Origin: Streptococcus lactarius
GTDB lineage: Bacteria; Bacillota; Bacilli; Lactobacillales; Streptococcaceae
Direction: 5' to 3'
Length of the DNA stretch: 15,307 bases
Assembly (NCBI RefSeq): GCF_016642265.1
Contig: NZ_MRXX01000007.1
Location: 216,987 to 232,293 of the forward strand
The notes under the pieces were generated by a model. It did not search any database and was not told the DNA's origin. It saw nothing but the letters and a program-made list of their open reading frames with translations. Of the stretch, positions 1 to 7,080 are shown one piece after another; positions within the stretch are counted from its first letter, which is position 1; every line of letters starts with the position of its first letter. The position numbers and the translations under genes were made by a program.

Positions 1-131
1 AAGATGCCCTATGTTGACGGAAACTATGTTTCCTTTATCTGCAACCTTCAACAGTCTCCCAGACTGTTGAAGCTGTGCGGAGGTGGGACGACGAAATCGA
101 ATTCTAACGAATGACCGATTTCTGTCCCACT
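1..131. repeat. composite hairpin-rich intergenic repeat
   Basis: No gene is visible here. Three inverted repeats follow one another. The first is GGAAAC/GTTTCC with a 3-base loop (19-33). The second has perfect 12-bp arms, CTTCAACAGTCT and its complement, around CCC (46-72). The third is a long hairpin (83-130) with outer arms GTGGGAC/GTCCCAC, middle arms GAAATCG/CGATTTC and a small inner stem ATTC/GAAT. None is followed by a convincing T-run on the minus strand, so they are not typical intrinsic terminators. From memory, GTGGGAC-type hairpins of this kind recur between genes in mitis/sanguinis-group streptococci; that is recollection, not a search. Confidence 0.55.
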
Positions 132-151
132 CTCTTTTCTCTCTATTCCTT

Positions 152-829
152 CTAAAAAAGATTCAATAAGTTCCCTAAAAAATAAAATAAAAGTCCCAAA
201 TAGACAAGGCTCGCACCGATCTGATAGCTCCGCTTCATGAAGCGGGCTTCTCCCCTCACTGGAAAGACATAGGCCAGCAATACTCCAGCTACTAAGCCAC
301 CGATGTGCCCCGCCATACTGATATCTGGCATAAAACTAAAGATCAGATTGACCAGAATCAAGCTGGTATAGGACTGACTCAAGTGGCGAATATAGGGACT
401 TTGAACAATAAAGCGCAGAGCACCAATGGTCCCAAACAGTCCAAAGAGGGCTGTAGATGCGCCTGCTGCAATTACATCCGGCGTAAAAATAGCAACAAAG
501 ACATTGCCCATCATGCCGGATAAGAGATAAAGAGCTAAGAAAGCCTTGGATCCAAAGAGATCTTCTGCCAAACGTCCCAAGTAATAAAGAGTGATCATAT
601 TGAGCACAAAATGCTCCAAGCCGATATGTACAAAAACGGCCGTCAGAAGGCGCCATAACTGGCTTGAATCTGCTTTTATAATGTCACCAACCACCCCGCC
701 ACTATAGAACACCGCAGCACCCGTTTGGTAGTCTCCTCCAAACCGGATAAACATAGAAAGAAAAACTGCCGTTGTGACCAGCAACAGGATGCTGGTCACA
801 GGATAGCGACGATCATAGATGTGTTTCAT
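152..829 (-). CDS. rhomboid family intramembrane serine protease
   Basis: A 225-residue polytopic membrane protein of the bacterial rhomboid family, which cleaves substrates within or next to their membrane segments. Visible family marks are the WR motif of the first loop (residues 59-60), the HFVLN segment in the second helix region (His73, Asn77), the catalytic serine in GAST (Ser125; the usual form is GxSG or GxSx), and the catalytic histidine in AGHIGG (His175). Hydrophobic segments begin near residues 11, 61, 95, 120, 153, 172 and 205, fitting a six- to seven-helix rhomboid. The start at 829 overlaps the end of the cyclo-ligase gene by 17 bases, so the two are probably co-transcribed and translationally coupled. 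Substrates cannot be predicted from sequence. Confidence 0.93.
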   Translation of the reverse strand: MKHIYDRRYPVTSILLLVTTAVFLSMFIRFGGDYQTGAAVFYSGGVVGDIIKADSSQLWRLLTAVFVHIGLEHFVLNMITLYYLGRLAEDLFGSKAFLALYLLSGMMGNVFVAIFTPDVIAAGASTALFGLFGTIGALRFIVQSPYIRHLSQSYTSLILVNLIFSFMPDISMAGHIGGLVAGVLLAYVFPVRGEARFMKRSYQIGASLVYLGLLFYFLGNLLNLF

Positions 830-1352
830 AGACTAGTACCTCCTGAACGGCTATATCAAAAGAATCCGGCTGGAATTCCCTCTCTTGGATGGAATAAATG
901 GTGCTGACCGTTTTCCCGCTATAATCGGCTAAATAACGATCATAATAACCTGCGCCGTAGCCAATCCGGTAGCCTTCTGATTGAAAGACCACTCCCGGTA
1001 CATGGATCAGATCAATCTCTGATTTATCCACAACCTTGCCCTGTTCATTGGGCTCCAGCAAACCAAAGCGTGTCTTTTCCAAAATGTCTGGATCGTATTC
1101 CACAAATTCCATCCGACCTTGTGGATAGGTCCGAGGCACACAAACACGTTTCCCATCTTGAAGAGCCGCTTGGATCAAGCTAGCTGTGGAAAATTCATGA
1201 CCCATAGACAGATAGGTGGCTAGGGTCTTGGCTTCCTGAAAGGCAGAAAGCTGGGTGAAACGCTGGGTTAATTGGCTATCTGCCTCTGCTTTCACTGATT
1301 GAGGCAACTCTTTCATGGCTGCGATGGTCTTATTTCGTAGTATTTTCTTCAT
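813..1352 (-). CDS. 5-formyltetrahydrofolate cyclo-ligase
   Basis: A 179-residue cytosolic enzyme, usual length for the family. It converts 5-formyltetrahydrofolate to 5,10-methenyltetrahydrofolate with ATP, returning a stable folate to the one-carbon pool. The diagnostic motif is GYGAGYYDRY at residues 131-140; the upstream HVPGVVFQSEGYRIG segment and the basic N-terminus (KKILRNK) also fit. The start at 1352 has a good ribosome binding site (AAAGGAGT, 5 bases upstream). It is the first gene of a two-gene unit with the overlapping rhomboid gene, separated from the dapH unit by a strong terminator. Confidence 0.93.
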   Translation of the reverse strand: MKKILRNKTIAAMKELPQSVKAEADSQLTQRFTQLSAFQEAKTLATYLSMGHEFSTASLIQAALQDGKRVCVPRTYPQGRMEFVEYDPDILEKTRFGLLEPNEQGKVVDKSEIDLIHVPGVVFQSEGYRIGYGAGYYDRYLADYSGKTVSTIYSIQEREFQPDSFDIAVQEVLVYETHL

Positions 1353-1376
1353 GCTGACTCCTTTTGTCTAGCTTTC

Positions 1377-1382
1377 ATTGTA
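1377..1382 (-). promoter_or_regulatory. extended -10 promoter for cyclo-ligase/rhomboid
   Basis: On the minus strand TGG-TACAAT lies about 25 bases before the cyclo-ligase start, giving an extended -10. The -35 region (TTTCGG, 17 bases away) is poor. It lies downstream of the terminator at 1424-1453, as expected for an independent unit. Confidence 0.55.
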
Positions 1383-1423
1383 CCATTTTTTCAGGACATC
1401 CGAAATCATTCCACACAGGAACA

Positions 1424-1453
1424 TAAAAAATCCAACTCCAGGCGGAGTTGGAT
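1424..1453 (-). terminator. intrinsic terminator of the dapH-deacetylase unit
   Basis: A perfect 10-bp stem, ATCCAACTCC/GGAGTTGGAT, with a 4-base loop is followed by six T on the minus strand. It starts 8 bases after the deacetylase stop codon. Confidence 0.93.
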
Positions 1454-1460
1454 GAAGGGA

Positions 1461-2594
1461 TTATTGGTTGGCTTTCATTTTCAAAAACTTGCCGATATGT
1501 TCGACAGCAAACGGTAGAGCTGCTTCATTTGGGCTCATCTTTGGATGATGCAGGGCATAGGGTGTATCAATTCCCAACCAGAACATGACGCCAGGAACCT
1601 TGCTCAAGAGGAAGCCAAAGTCTTCTCCTGTCATCGCTGGCAAAATATCAATCAGGTGAACGTCTTCCTCAGCTGTGAAAAAGTCCATGAGTTCTTTGGC
1701 CAATTCTGGTTGGTTTTCCACAGGTAGGTAGCCCCCTTGCTTGAGTTCCAGATCTAATTGTACATCAAAGGCAGCTGCAACCCCTTCTGCGATGGCTTTG
1801 ACTCGTTTTTGAGTCAGGAGGTTCATCTCCATGGTCAAGGTCCGAATGGTCCCATGAAGGAAGGCCGTCTCAGCAATCACATTATTGGTGGTTCCTGCAT
1901 GCATGGAACCAAAGGTCACCACCGCCCCTTCAATCGGATCGACATTTCGACTAACAACCGATTGGACTTGGGTAATGAAGTAAGAGGCTGCTACAAGAGC
2001 ATCATTGGCCTCATGTGGAAAGGCCGCATGACCGCCCTTACCTGTAAAGGTGATCTTGACTTCACAGGTCCCTGCAAAAAGGGTACCGGTGTTGGTCGCA
2101 ATATCTCCCACCTTCAAATCAGGGCGTACATGCAGACCATAAAATTCATCAGGGAGCCAGTCGCCAAAAGCATGGTCCTTATACATGAGCATTCCACCAG
2201 CCTCATTTTCTTCGGCTGGTTGGAAGAGAAAGAGTAGGTTATTTTTTGGTTGCACTTGCACCAGTTGATCCAAAAGACCAAGGGCTGTCGTCATGTGCAT
2301 ATCATGACCACAAGCATGCATCCGTCCTTCGTGCTTGGATGCAAAGTCAAGACCAGTTTGTTCTACGATTGGTAGGCCATCGATATCCGTCCGCCAGCCA
2401 ATGGTTTTTTCAGGTGCAGACCCATGGAGATACACCAGGATCCCGGTCCGCCAGGTCCGTTGCTCTACAAAGTCTTTGCCTTCTGTGATCTCTGCGATCC
2501 GGTCCAAGAGATAAGCTTGGGTTTCAAATTCTTCCAATCCAATTTCAGGGATTTGGTGCAAATCCCGTCTGATTTTGATTAAATCCAGTGTCAT
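1461..2594 (-). CDS. M20D amidohydrolase, probable N-acetyldiaminopimelate deacetylase
   Basis: A 377-residue metallohydrolase of peptidase family M20D. In the acetylase branch of lysine biosynthesis this enzyme removes acetate from N-acetyl-LL-diaminopimelate, giving LL-diaminopimelate. Visible metal-site segments are TDIDGLP (Asp70), MHACGHDMH (Cys95, His97), QPAEENEAG (Glu128/Glu129), YGLHVRP (His155) and the C-terminal ALHHPK (His349/His350). The dimerisation (lid) domain lies roughly at 170-290. The family alone also fits amino-acid or hippurate deacylases, but the gene follows dapH by 74 bases in the same direction, which favours the diaminopimelate role. The ribosome binding site is AAGGA, 7 to 8 bases before the ATG. 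Confidence 0.88.
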   Translation of the reverse strand: MTLDLIKIRRDLHQIPEIGLEEFETQAYLLDRIAEITEGKDFVEQRTWRTGILVYLHGSAPEKTIGWRTDIDGLPIVEQTGLDFASKHEGRMHACGHDMHMTTALGLLDQLVQVQPKNNLLFLFQPAEENEAGGMLMYKDHAFGDWLPDEFYGLHVRPDLKVGDIATNTGTLFAGTCEVKITFTGKGGHAAFPHEANDALVAASYFITQVQSVVSRNVDPIEGAVVTFGSMHAGTTNNVIAETAFLHGTIRTLTMEMNLLTQKRVKAIAEGVAAAFDVQLDLELKQGGYLPVENQPELAKELMDFFTAEEDVHLIDILPAMTGEDFGFLLSKVPGVMFWLGIDTPYALHHPKMSPNEAALPFAVEHIGKFLKMKANQ

Positions 2595-2637
2595 TTTTAT
2601 TTTCCTTTTTTGTCTTATTTAATAGAGAATCTAGAAA

Positions 2638-2657
2638 TAGAGGCCTTACGGCCTCTA
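2638..2657 (-). other. hairpin between dapH and the deacetylase gene
   Basis: A perfect 8-bp stem, TAGAGGCC/GGCCTCTA, with loop GTAA on the transcript, just after the dapH stop. The tail is only TTTCT, so it is at best a partial terminator or a 3'-end stabiliser that lowers downstream expression. Confidence 0.5.
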
Positions 2658-2668
2658 CTATCAATATG

Positions 2669-3367
2669 TTACAAGTTACGCAAGGCGTCTTCGAGCGCTG
2701 TTTTTTGTTGTGTTTTTTCGTCGATTTTCTTGATGATGCGAGCTGGAACACCAGCTACAACGACATTTTCAGGTACATCTTGAGTAACGATCGCTCCAGC
2801 AGCAACGACAGAACCGTTTCCAACTTGAACTCCTTCGATCACAACAGCATTGGCACCGACCAAGACATTGTCCCCAATCCGAACAGGCTCAGCAGAAGCT
2901 GGCTCAATGACACCTGCAAGGACCGCACCTGCACCGATGTGGCTGTTTTTCCCAACAGTAGCACGTCCTCCAAGAATAGCTCCCATATCAATCATGGTCC
3001 CAGCACCGATTTCAGCTCCAATGTTGATCACAGCGCCCATCATGACCACCGCATTGTCTTCGATGGTTACTTGATCACGGATAATGGCACCTGGTTCGAT
3101 CCGTGCATTCAGGTGACGTTTGTCCAGCAATGGAACAGCTGAGTTACGGCCATCTTGCTCAACAACGTAGTCCTTGTTCTCTGTCAAATTGGCAAGAAGG
3201 GGCTCGATCTCTTTCCAGTCACCAAACAAAACATTGCCAAGTTTTGTCACAGATTCTGGAACAGCGGTTGCCAATTCCCCTTCAAAGGTTACTTTCACAT
3301 TGGTTTTCTTTTCGGCATTTCCGATAAAAGCAATAATTTCTTGAGCAGACATTTTTTGTGCAGTCAT
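2669..3367 (-). CDS. dapH: tetrahydrodipicolinate N-acetyltransferase
   Basis: Transfers acetyl from acetyl-CoA to 2,3,4,5-tetrahydrodipicolinate, the first step of the acetylase branch to diaminopimelate and lysine. The protein is 232 residues with the DapH N-terminal helical domain (about 1-85) and then a long left-handed beta-helix of hexapeptide repeats (about 90-205), seen as [34 protein letters not shown] and [16 protein letters not shown]. The C-terminal [13 protein letters not shown] resembles other streptococcal DapH. I chose ATG 3367 ([10 protein letters not shown]) because GGAG lies 7 bases upstream and the length matches relatives; the in-frame ATG at 3379 has no ribosome binding site. 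The substrate of the next gene is made from this product after transamination. Confidence 0.95.
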   Translation of the reverse strand: MTAQKMSAQEIIAFIGNAEKKTNVKVTFEGELATAVPESVTKLGNVLFGDWKEIEPLLANLTENKDYVVEQDGRNSAVPLLDKRHLNARIEPGAIIRDQVTIEDNAVVMMGAVINIGAEIGAGTMIDMGAILGGRATVGKNSHIGAGAVLAGVIEPASAEPVRIGDNVLVGANAVVIEGVQVGNGSVVAAGAIVTQDVPENVVVAGVPARIIKKIDEKTQQKTALEDALRNL

Positions 3368-3402
3368 GAGTTTCTCCATTCATTTCAAATAAGCGTATCC
3401 AT

Positions 3403-3408
3403 ATTATA
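3403..3408 (-). promoter_or_regulatory. extended -10 promoter for dapH
   Basis: TGG-TATAAT on the minus strand, about 36 bases before the dapH ATG, is a consensus extended -10. The -35 is weak. There is no T-run terminator between the upstream gene (stop at 3433) and this promoter, so some read-through into dapH is possible. Confidence 0.65.
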
Positions 3409-3432
3409 CCATAATCTTAGGGAGATGAACAC

Positions 3433-4581
3433 CTAAGGCGTTGTGGAAGCTGATGTTGCCGGATCTTCTAGACCATTGATTTCACTGATCGTCCGATTCC
3501 CTCCAAAGTGAATCGTAACTAAACGCGAATCAGAAAGTTTATAGTAAAAGATTAAGAAGGATTCTGAACCCAGCATACTCGACCAAGAAACACTGCTAGG
3601 AATTCCAACTGTATTCACAAGATCTGAATAGCTGGTCCCTATTTTAATATTGGCAAAATCTTCTTTCTTCAAACTGCCGTTTTTATTGGCCAATCGCTCA
3701 CTATTTAAGTTTTCAAAATCAAGAGAAGATAAACGGTCAACACCAATTTTTGAAAGTAAAACGGTTACGGAAGAAGGGGACCCTTTAGATCCATAATCCA
3801 ATTGTGTCATAAAAGGACTGACACCACCTTCTTGGTAAGTTTCTTCCCCACTACTAGCCTTCCCCAGTACAGCTACCACATCCTGTGGAGACAGAGAAGT
3901 TGAAGAGTAACGGTCTTGTTCCCCTTCACTTAAGCCTGGAATCAAGGAAATGGCCTTCTCATAGGTTACTTGAAATTGAAATTCCCCTTCCGGTGCAATC
4001 AAGCTACTATTCCCACTCCGGAGGGTGAGCTTCCTGATGCCATGAGATAAAGAAGTGCTTTTGGGCTCGCTACTAGTAGAAGAAGGAGGATCAGAATCGA
4101 TAACTCCTACAATTAGCAAGACAGCAAAGCCTAGTAGGCCTATAGAAGCAAGGAAGGTTAAGAAAAACGAACCTGTCGGTTTAGAGTATGAAGAGCCTCT
4201 CGCTGTATTAGACGAAACATCTCCGAAATTGGTTCGTGTTTCTCGAGGCCTCCCGCCACCTAATGAAGCGAGATCAGCTTCCGAAATCAAGCGTGTGCCA
4301 CCTCGATGTTCTGTTTTTTTCGCAGACCAAGGGTCTTGCTCGAGTGCATCTTGTACACGACTTCCTGATTCTTGTGACATTGTTGATGGCGCCACCTGAG
4401 TGTGTGCTGTTTCAGTTGCAGGAACCGCCACATGGCCTGTCGCATCTTCTTTCACCTGTTCTGAAAAGGCCGAAAATCCTGGTGCATCAAAGCTTTTACC
4501 CGTTGGCTCGTCTTCTAGCTGATGGATTCCAAGTGCTTGTTTGTCCTCGTTTTCTAAGTGCAACCAGTCATTATCTCCCAT
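3433..4581 (-). CDS. single-pass membrane protein, unknown function (cluster member E)
   Basis: I do not recognise a named family. The 382-residue protein has a long polar, probably disordered N-terminal part (1-136), one membrane segment (about 137-161) and an outside part (about 165-382). Lack of a signal peptide and the basic stretch before the helix suggest N-in/C-out. The cytoplasmic part carries GTRLISEADLASLGGG (95-110), shared with the next upstream gene. The outer part has two related halves: IAPEGEFQFQVTYEKAISLI (195-214) and KKEDFANIKIG with NTVGIP (305-328). The pattern of a polar 'EDF..I..G', then '(V/L)...GxP', then an aromatic strand recalls SmpA/OmlA- or BLIP-like small domains; this is a fold guess. 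It is a diverged tandem copy of the gene at 4626-5528. Ribosome binding site AAAAGGAG is clear. Last gene of the five. Confidence 0.8.
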   Translation of the reverse strand: MGDNDWLHLENEDKQALGIHQLEDEPTGKSFDAPGFSAFSEQVKEDATGHVAVPATETAHTQVAPSTMSQESGSRVQDALEQDPWSAKKTEHRGGTRLISEADLASLGGGRPRETRTNFGDVSSNTARGSSYSKPTGSFFLTFLASIGLLGFAVLLIVGVIDSDPPSSTSSEPKSTSLSHGIRKLTLRSGNSSLIAPEGEFQFQVTYEKAISLIPGLSEGEQDRYSSTSLSPQDVVAVLGKASSGEETYQEGGVSPFMTQLDYGSKGSPSSVTVLLSKIGVDRLSSLDFENLNSERLANKNGSLKKEDFANIKIGTSYSDLVNTVGIPSSVSWSSMLGSESFLIFYYKLSDSRLVTIHFGGNRTISEINGLEDPATSASTTP

Positions 4582-4625
4582 TGTCCTCTCCTTTTTATCT
4601 CTTAAAATGATTCGAGCTGGCTTGT

Positions 4626-5528
4626 TTACTGTGCTGTTGAGGTTGAAGAAGCTGGGGTGGCCGCTTCCTCTTTCGATTGGATATCCTTGACTTTTCTCTG
4701 ACTGTCAAAATGGATCAGGACCGAATGTGAATCTGAAAGTCTATAAGTAAAGGTCGGTGCTTCACCGTAACCCGAAAGTCCAGACACATACACGTCATCT
4801 GGAATCCCCACCGTATTGAGCAGGTCCAAATAAGGCATCCCTACCTGTATGTTAGCAAAATCGTCCTTTGTTAAACTACCATTCTTATCAGCAAATTTTT
4901 CACTTTTTAAGTGTTGAAAACTGAGAGAAGAAATCTTGTAACTGGCACCTAATTCTTCAAGAAGAATATCTATAGAAGCCTCTTTGGATCGGTAATCCAA
5001 ACGGATTAAAAAAGGAGTCGATTGGCTAGTACTATAAGTTGCCTCTCCACTACTAGCTTTCCCCAAGACTTCCACTATTGCTTGTGGGGTCAGAAACCCG
5101 AAAGAGTCGAGCTTTTCTCCTACTTCATACCCCGAAATGAGAGAAATAGCCTTGTCAAAGGTCGCTTGGAGCTGAAATTCCCCTTCGGGAGCAATCCAGG
5201 AACTGTTGTGACTACTTAAATTCTGCTCAGAAATACCTGGACTACTATAGGAGCCGACTGGATCATCGCTCGATTCGCTTCCGATTGGTTTTCCCATACT
5301 GATCATCACAATCATGACTACAGCAAGTACACTTGCAATGAGGTAAATGAAGTTGCCAGAACCCGAATCGGAAGTCGCAGTCCCAGATGAATCATTGCTA
5401 TCTCTGCTACTAGGGCTAAGATTCGGATTGTTTTGAAGGCCGACAGAAGCTAAATCTTCTTCTGAAATCAAGCGCGTCCCACTATGGTGAGACGAAGCTG
5501 CCTTTATGTCCGTCCGATGATTGTCCAA
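4626..5528 (-). CDS. single-pass membrane protein, unknown function (cluster member D, TTG start)
   Basis: The 300-residue product parallels its neighbour E. It has a short polar N-terminus with GTRLISEEDLASVG (17-30), one membrane segment (about 59-78), a Ser-rich linker and an outside part with IAPEGEFQLQATFDKAISLI (112-131), LGKASSGEATY (155-165) and KDDFANIQVG...NTVGIP (221-243). D and E align along nearly the whole outer part, so one arose by tandem duplication; D's cytoplasmic tail is much shorter. Translation apparently starts at TTG (5528): GGGAG sits 5 bases upstream and no in-frame ATG precedes the conserved region closely. The gene begins 13 bases after C ends, indicating one operon. 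Function unknown. Confidence 0.78.
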   Translation of the reverse strand: MDNHRTDIKAASSHHSGTRLISEEDLASVGLQNNPNLSPSSRDSNDSSGTATSDSGSGNFIYLIASVLAVVMIVMISMGKPIGSESSDDPVGSYSSPGISEQNLSSHNSSWIAPEGEFQLQATFDKAISLISGYEVGEKLDSFGFLTPQAIVEVLGKASSGEATYSTSQSTPFLIRLDYRSKEASIDILLEELGASYKISSLSFQHLKSEKFADKNGSLTKDDFANIQVGMPYLDLLNTVGIPDDVYVSGLSGYGEAPTFTYRLSDSHSVLIHFDSQRKVKDIQSKEEAATPASSTSTAQ

Positions 5529-5541
5529 TTGTTCTCCCTTC

Positions 5542-6228
5542 TTAGACCATGATTAACTTAGAGCCTTTGACCTTAAACTCCATGACAACTTCTGGCTGAC
5601 CTTGTTCTTGATAGCTCGCTCGGAACCCTTGTCCCCCTTCAAGCAATTCATCCCAGACCAGGCGTTGCGGATTGCCTAAACGATTGAGAATTTGATCCAC
5701 TCCCTGAACTTCCTTGTCTTTTCCAGCTTCTTTTTTGCCACTTGCTTCTTGATCTTGGTGGTCCAACAGATTGGTAGCATCCACCATGGTTAAACGATAG
5801 CCCTTGTTTTCGACCTGTTCAAACCACAAGCTTACACTCTTTTTCCCTTGATCTGTCTGTTTGGCAGCATAAGTCAAGACGATTTGGGTCTTGGCATCTC
5901 CAGCAGTTTTCGTAAAGGAGAACTTTTGAGGTTTTCCCCATTTCGAAATGACGGTCTCCAAGCGTGTCCCTGCTTGCCTGTATTGCTTGAGGTGAAGCTG
6001 TAATTTAGAGACCGCTTCAAGGGTCCATTTAAACTGCTTGCTCTCTTGTTCGCCAGCAATCAAGTTCTGATACTTTTTGGGTTGGAAAGTCTGGAGGGTT
6101 CGGTCTTCCTTGATATTGGTCCCTTCCTCTTGGATTTGAATACTTGAAATTCCAAGTAGCACTCCCAATAGACAACACAGCCCTGGTAATAAGAGTTTTC
6201 TTCGATTTTGTTTGATCCATTCAAGCAT
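5542..6228 (-). CDS. small membrane-anchored protein, unknown function (cluster member C)
   Basis: A 228-residue protein with a basic N-terminus (KQNRRK), one membrane segment at about 11-31 and an outer part. The outer part has two similar small domains, marked by VISKWGKP (about 93-100) and ILNRLGNP (about 180-187), joined by a Lys/Glu/Gln-rich linker (about 156-176). The Gly-x-Pro turn after an amphipathic helix is the feature shared with D and E. I chose ATG 6228 because AAGGGG lies 8 bases upstream. A GTG at 6237 overlapping the previous stop codon would add three residues but has its Shine-Dalgarno too close. The start lies 5 bases beyond B's stop. Function unknown. Confidence 0.75.
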   Translation of the reverse strand: MLEWIKQNRRKLLLPGLCCLLGVLLGISSIQIQEEGTNIKEDRTLQTFQPKKYQNLIAGEQESKQFKWTLEAVSKLQLHLKQYRQAGTRLETVISKWGKPQKFSFTKTAGDAKTQIVLTYAAKQTDQGKKSVSLWFEQVENKGYRLTMVDATNLLDHQDQEASGKKEAGKDKEVQGVDQILNRLGNPQRLVWDELLEGGQGFRASYQEQGQPEVVMEFKVKGSKLIMV

Positions 6229-6233
6229 CCTTG

Positions 6234-6941
6234 TCACCCCTTCTTACTCAAGCGATACTGGCCACTAGCGTCACGTTCAAAGGTTAGAGAAACCAAGCCA
6301 TCCTTTGCCTGATAAGAGATCGCGGCAATTTGCTTGTCCTTTGTCCGCATCAGACTAAAGGAGTTGGGAAGACCTGCTTGTTTGCATACTTCTTCAATGC
6401 TACTCCCTTTTTCCTTCTGCCCATCCATGGTCTTGTAATGGGTAAAATCTTCTTTTTTCAAATTTTTTCTCGTCTTGTAACGAGATGACCTAGGAGCAAA
6501 ACCTTGGATCGCACTCAAATAAAAGTCTTTGTCCTTCTCTTGAAACTCTAGTTTATAGGGATAAATGCCTTTTACCGCTTTTCCATAACCCAGTTGCACC
6601 TTTGTTTCAAAATTGGTTTTCTCTTGTGTATAGCTTTCTGATTTTCCAAATTTCTTGACAAAGGCAGGCAAGCTCAGCCAATTTTTTTGAACTTTGCCAT
6701 GAATATCTGCTAGATTGACACTGAGCAAGTCTTCCATAGCAGGCTCCTTGGTAGGCAACCCAACAAAAGGCTCACTCTCTTTTTGTATCTGAGGGAAAGA
6801 CAGCATATGCTCCTTTGATAAGGTCCCAACAGGGTGGATCACAAACACCATCACAAGGCCAACTACAAAGGCCAATACAGCCATACAGCCGTCCAGGATC
6901 CACTCTTTATGCTCTCTGATCCATTGTTTTATTTCTCCCAT
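6234..6941 (-). CDS. small membrane-anchored protein, unknown function (cluster member B)
   Basis: A 235-residue protein from ATG 6941 (MGEIKQWIREHKEW): short basic N-terminus, a membrane segment at about 15-36, then an outer part with LPAFVKKFGKSESY (91-104) and a second domain starting NLKKEDFTHYK (160-170). The KKEDF motif and following helix match those in D and E. The reading frame is open to 7037, but that extension (rich in Phe, Arg, Ile) runs into the repeat element at 7013-7035 and breaks the short-tail pattern of C. The ribosome binding site before 6941 is weak, so the start is less sure than the gene. The 139-base gap to A makes a separate promoter possible. Confidence 0.72.
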   Translation of the reverse strand: MGEIKQWIREHKEWILDGCMAVLAFVVGLVMVFVIHPVGTLSKEHMLSFPQIQKESEPFVGLPTKEPAMEDLLSVNLADIHGKVQKNWLSLPAFVKKFGKSESYTQEKTNFETKVQLGYGKAVKGIYPYKLEFQEKDKDFYLSAIQGFAPRSSRYKTRKNLKKEDFTHYKTMDGQKEKGSSIEEVCKQAGLPNSFSLMRTKDKQIAAISYQAKDGLVSLTFERDASGQYRLSKKG

Positions 6942-7012
6942 GATCCACAATCTTTCTATAAATATTACTTCTATTGTATAGGAAAAAAGCCTATTTGTCT
7001 TGACAATTCTGA

Positions 7013-7035
7013 AAGAGGCTGGGACCAAAGTACCC
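7013..7035. repeat. solo GAGGCTGGGAC-type repeat
   Basis: The sequence GAGGCTGGGACCAAAG resembles the left end of the insertion sequence at 13569 (13-14 of the first 15-16 bases identical). With the following CCCAACC it forms a 7-bp stem (GGTTGGG/CCCAGCC on the minus strand) followed by TCTTTC. It lies between cluster genes A and B. It may be a relic or miniature derivative of the IS, or a general streptococcal intergenic repeat that the IS end resembles. Confidence 0.5.
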
Positions 7036-7080
7036 AACCTTCAACGAAGCATCTCATGCATCTAGGACGCTACTGTTTCT

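Noticed and set aside
2588..3142. Long plus-strand frame opposite dapH, and another at 1758-2237 opposite the deacetylase gene.
   Set aside because: Shadow frames of well-conserved genes; no ribosome binding site or recognisable domain.
5450..5470. Engineered Myc tag in cluster member D.
   Set aside because: Only LISEEDL matches, the flanks differ, and the duplicate gene carries a diverged natural version of the same motif.
7000..7037. N-terminal extension of cluster member B starting at 7037.
   Set aside because: It overlaps the intergenic repeat, lacks a ribosome binding site and breaks the short basic N-terminus plus helix pattern seen in member C.
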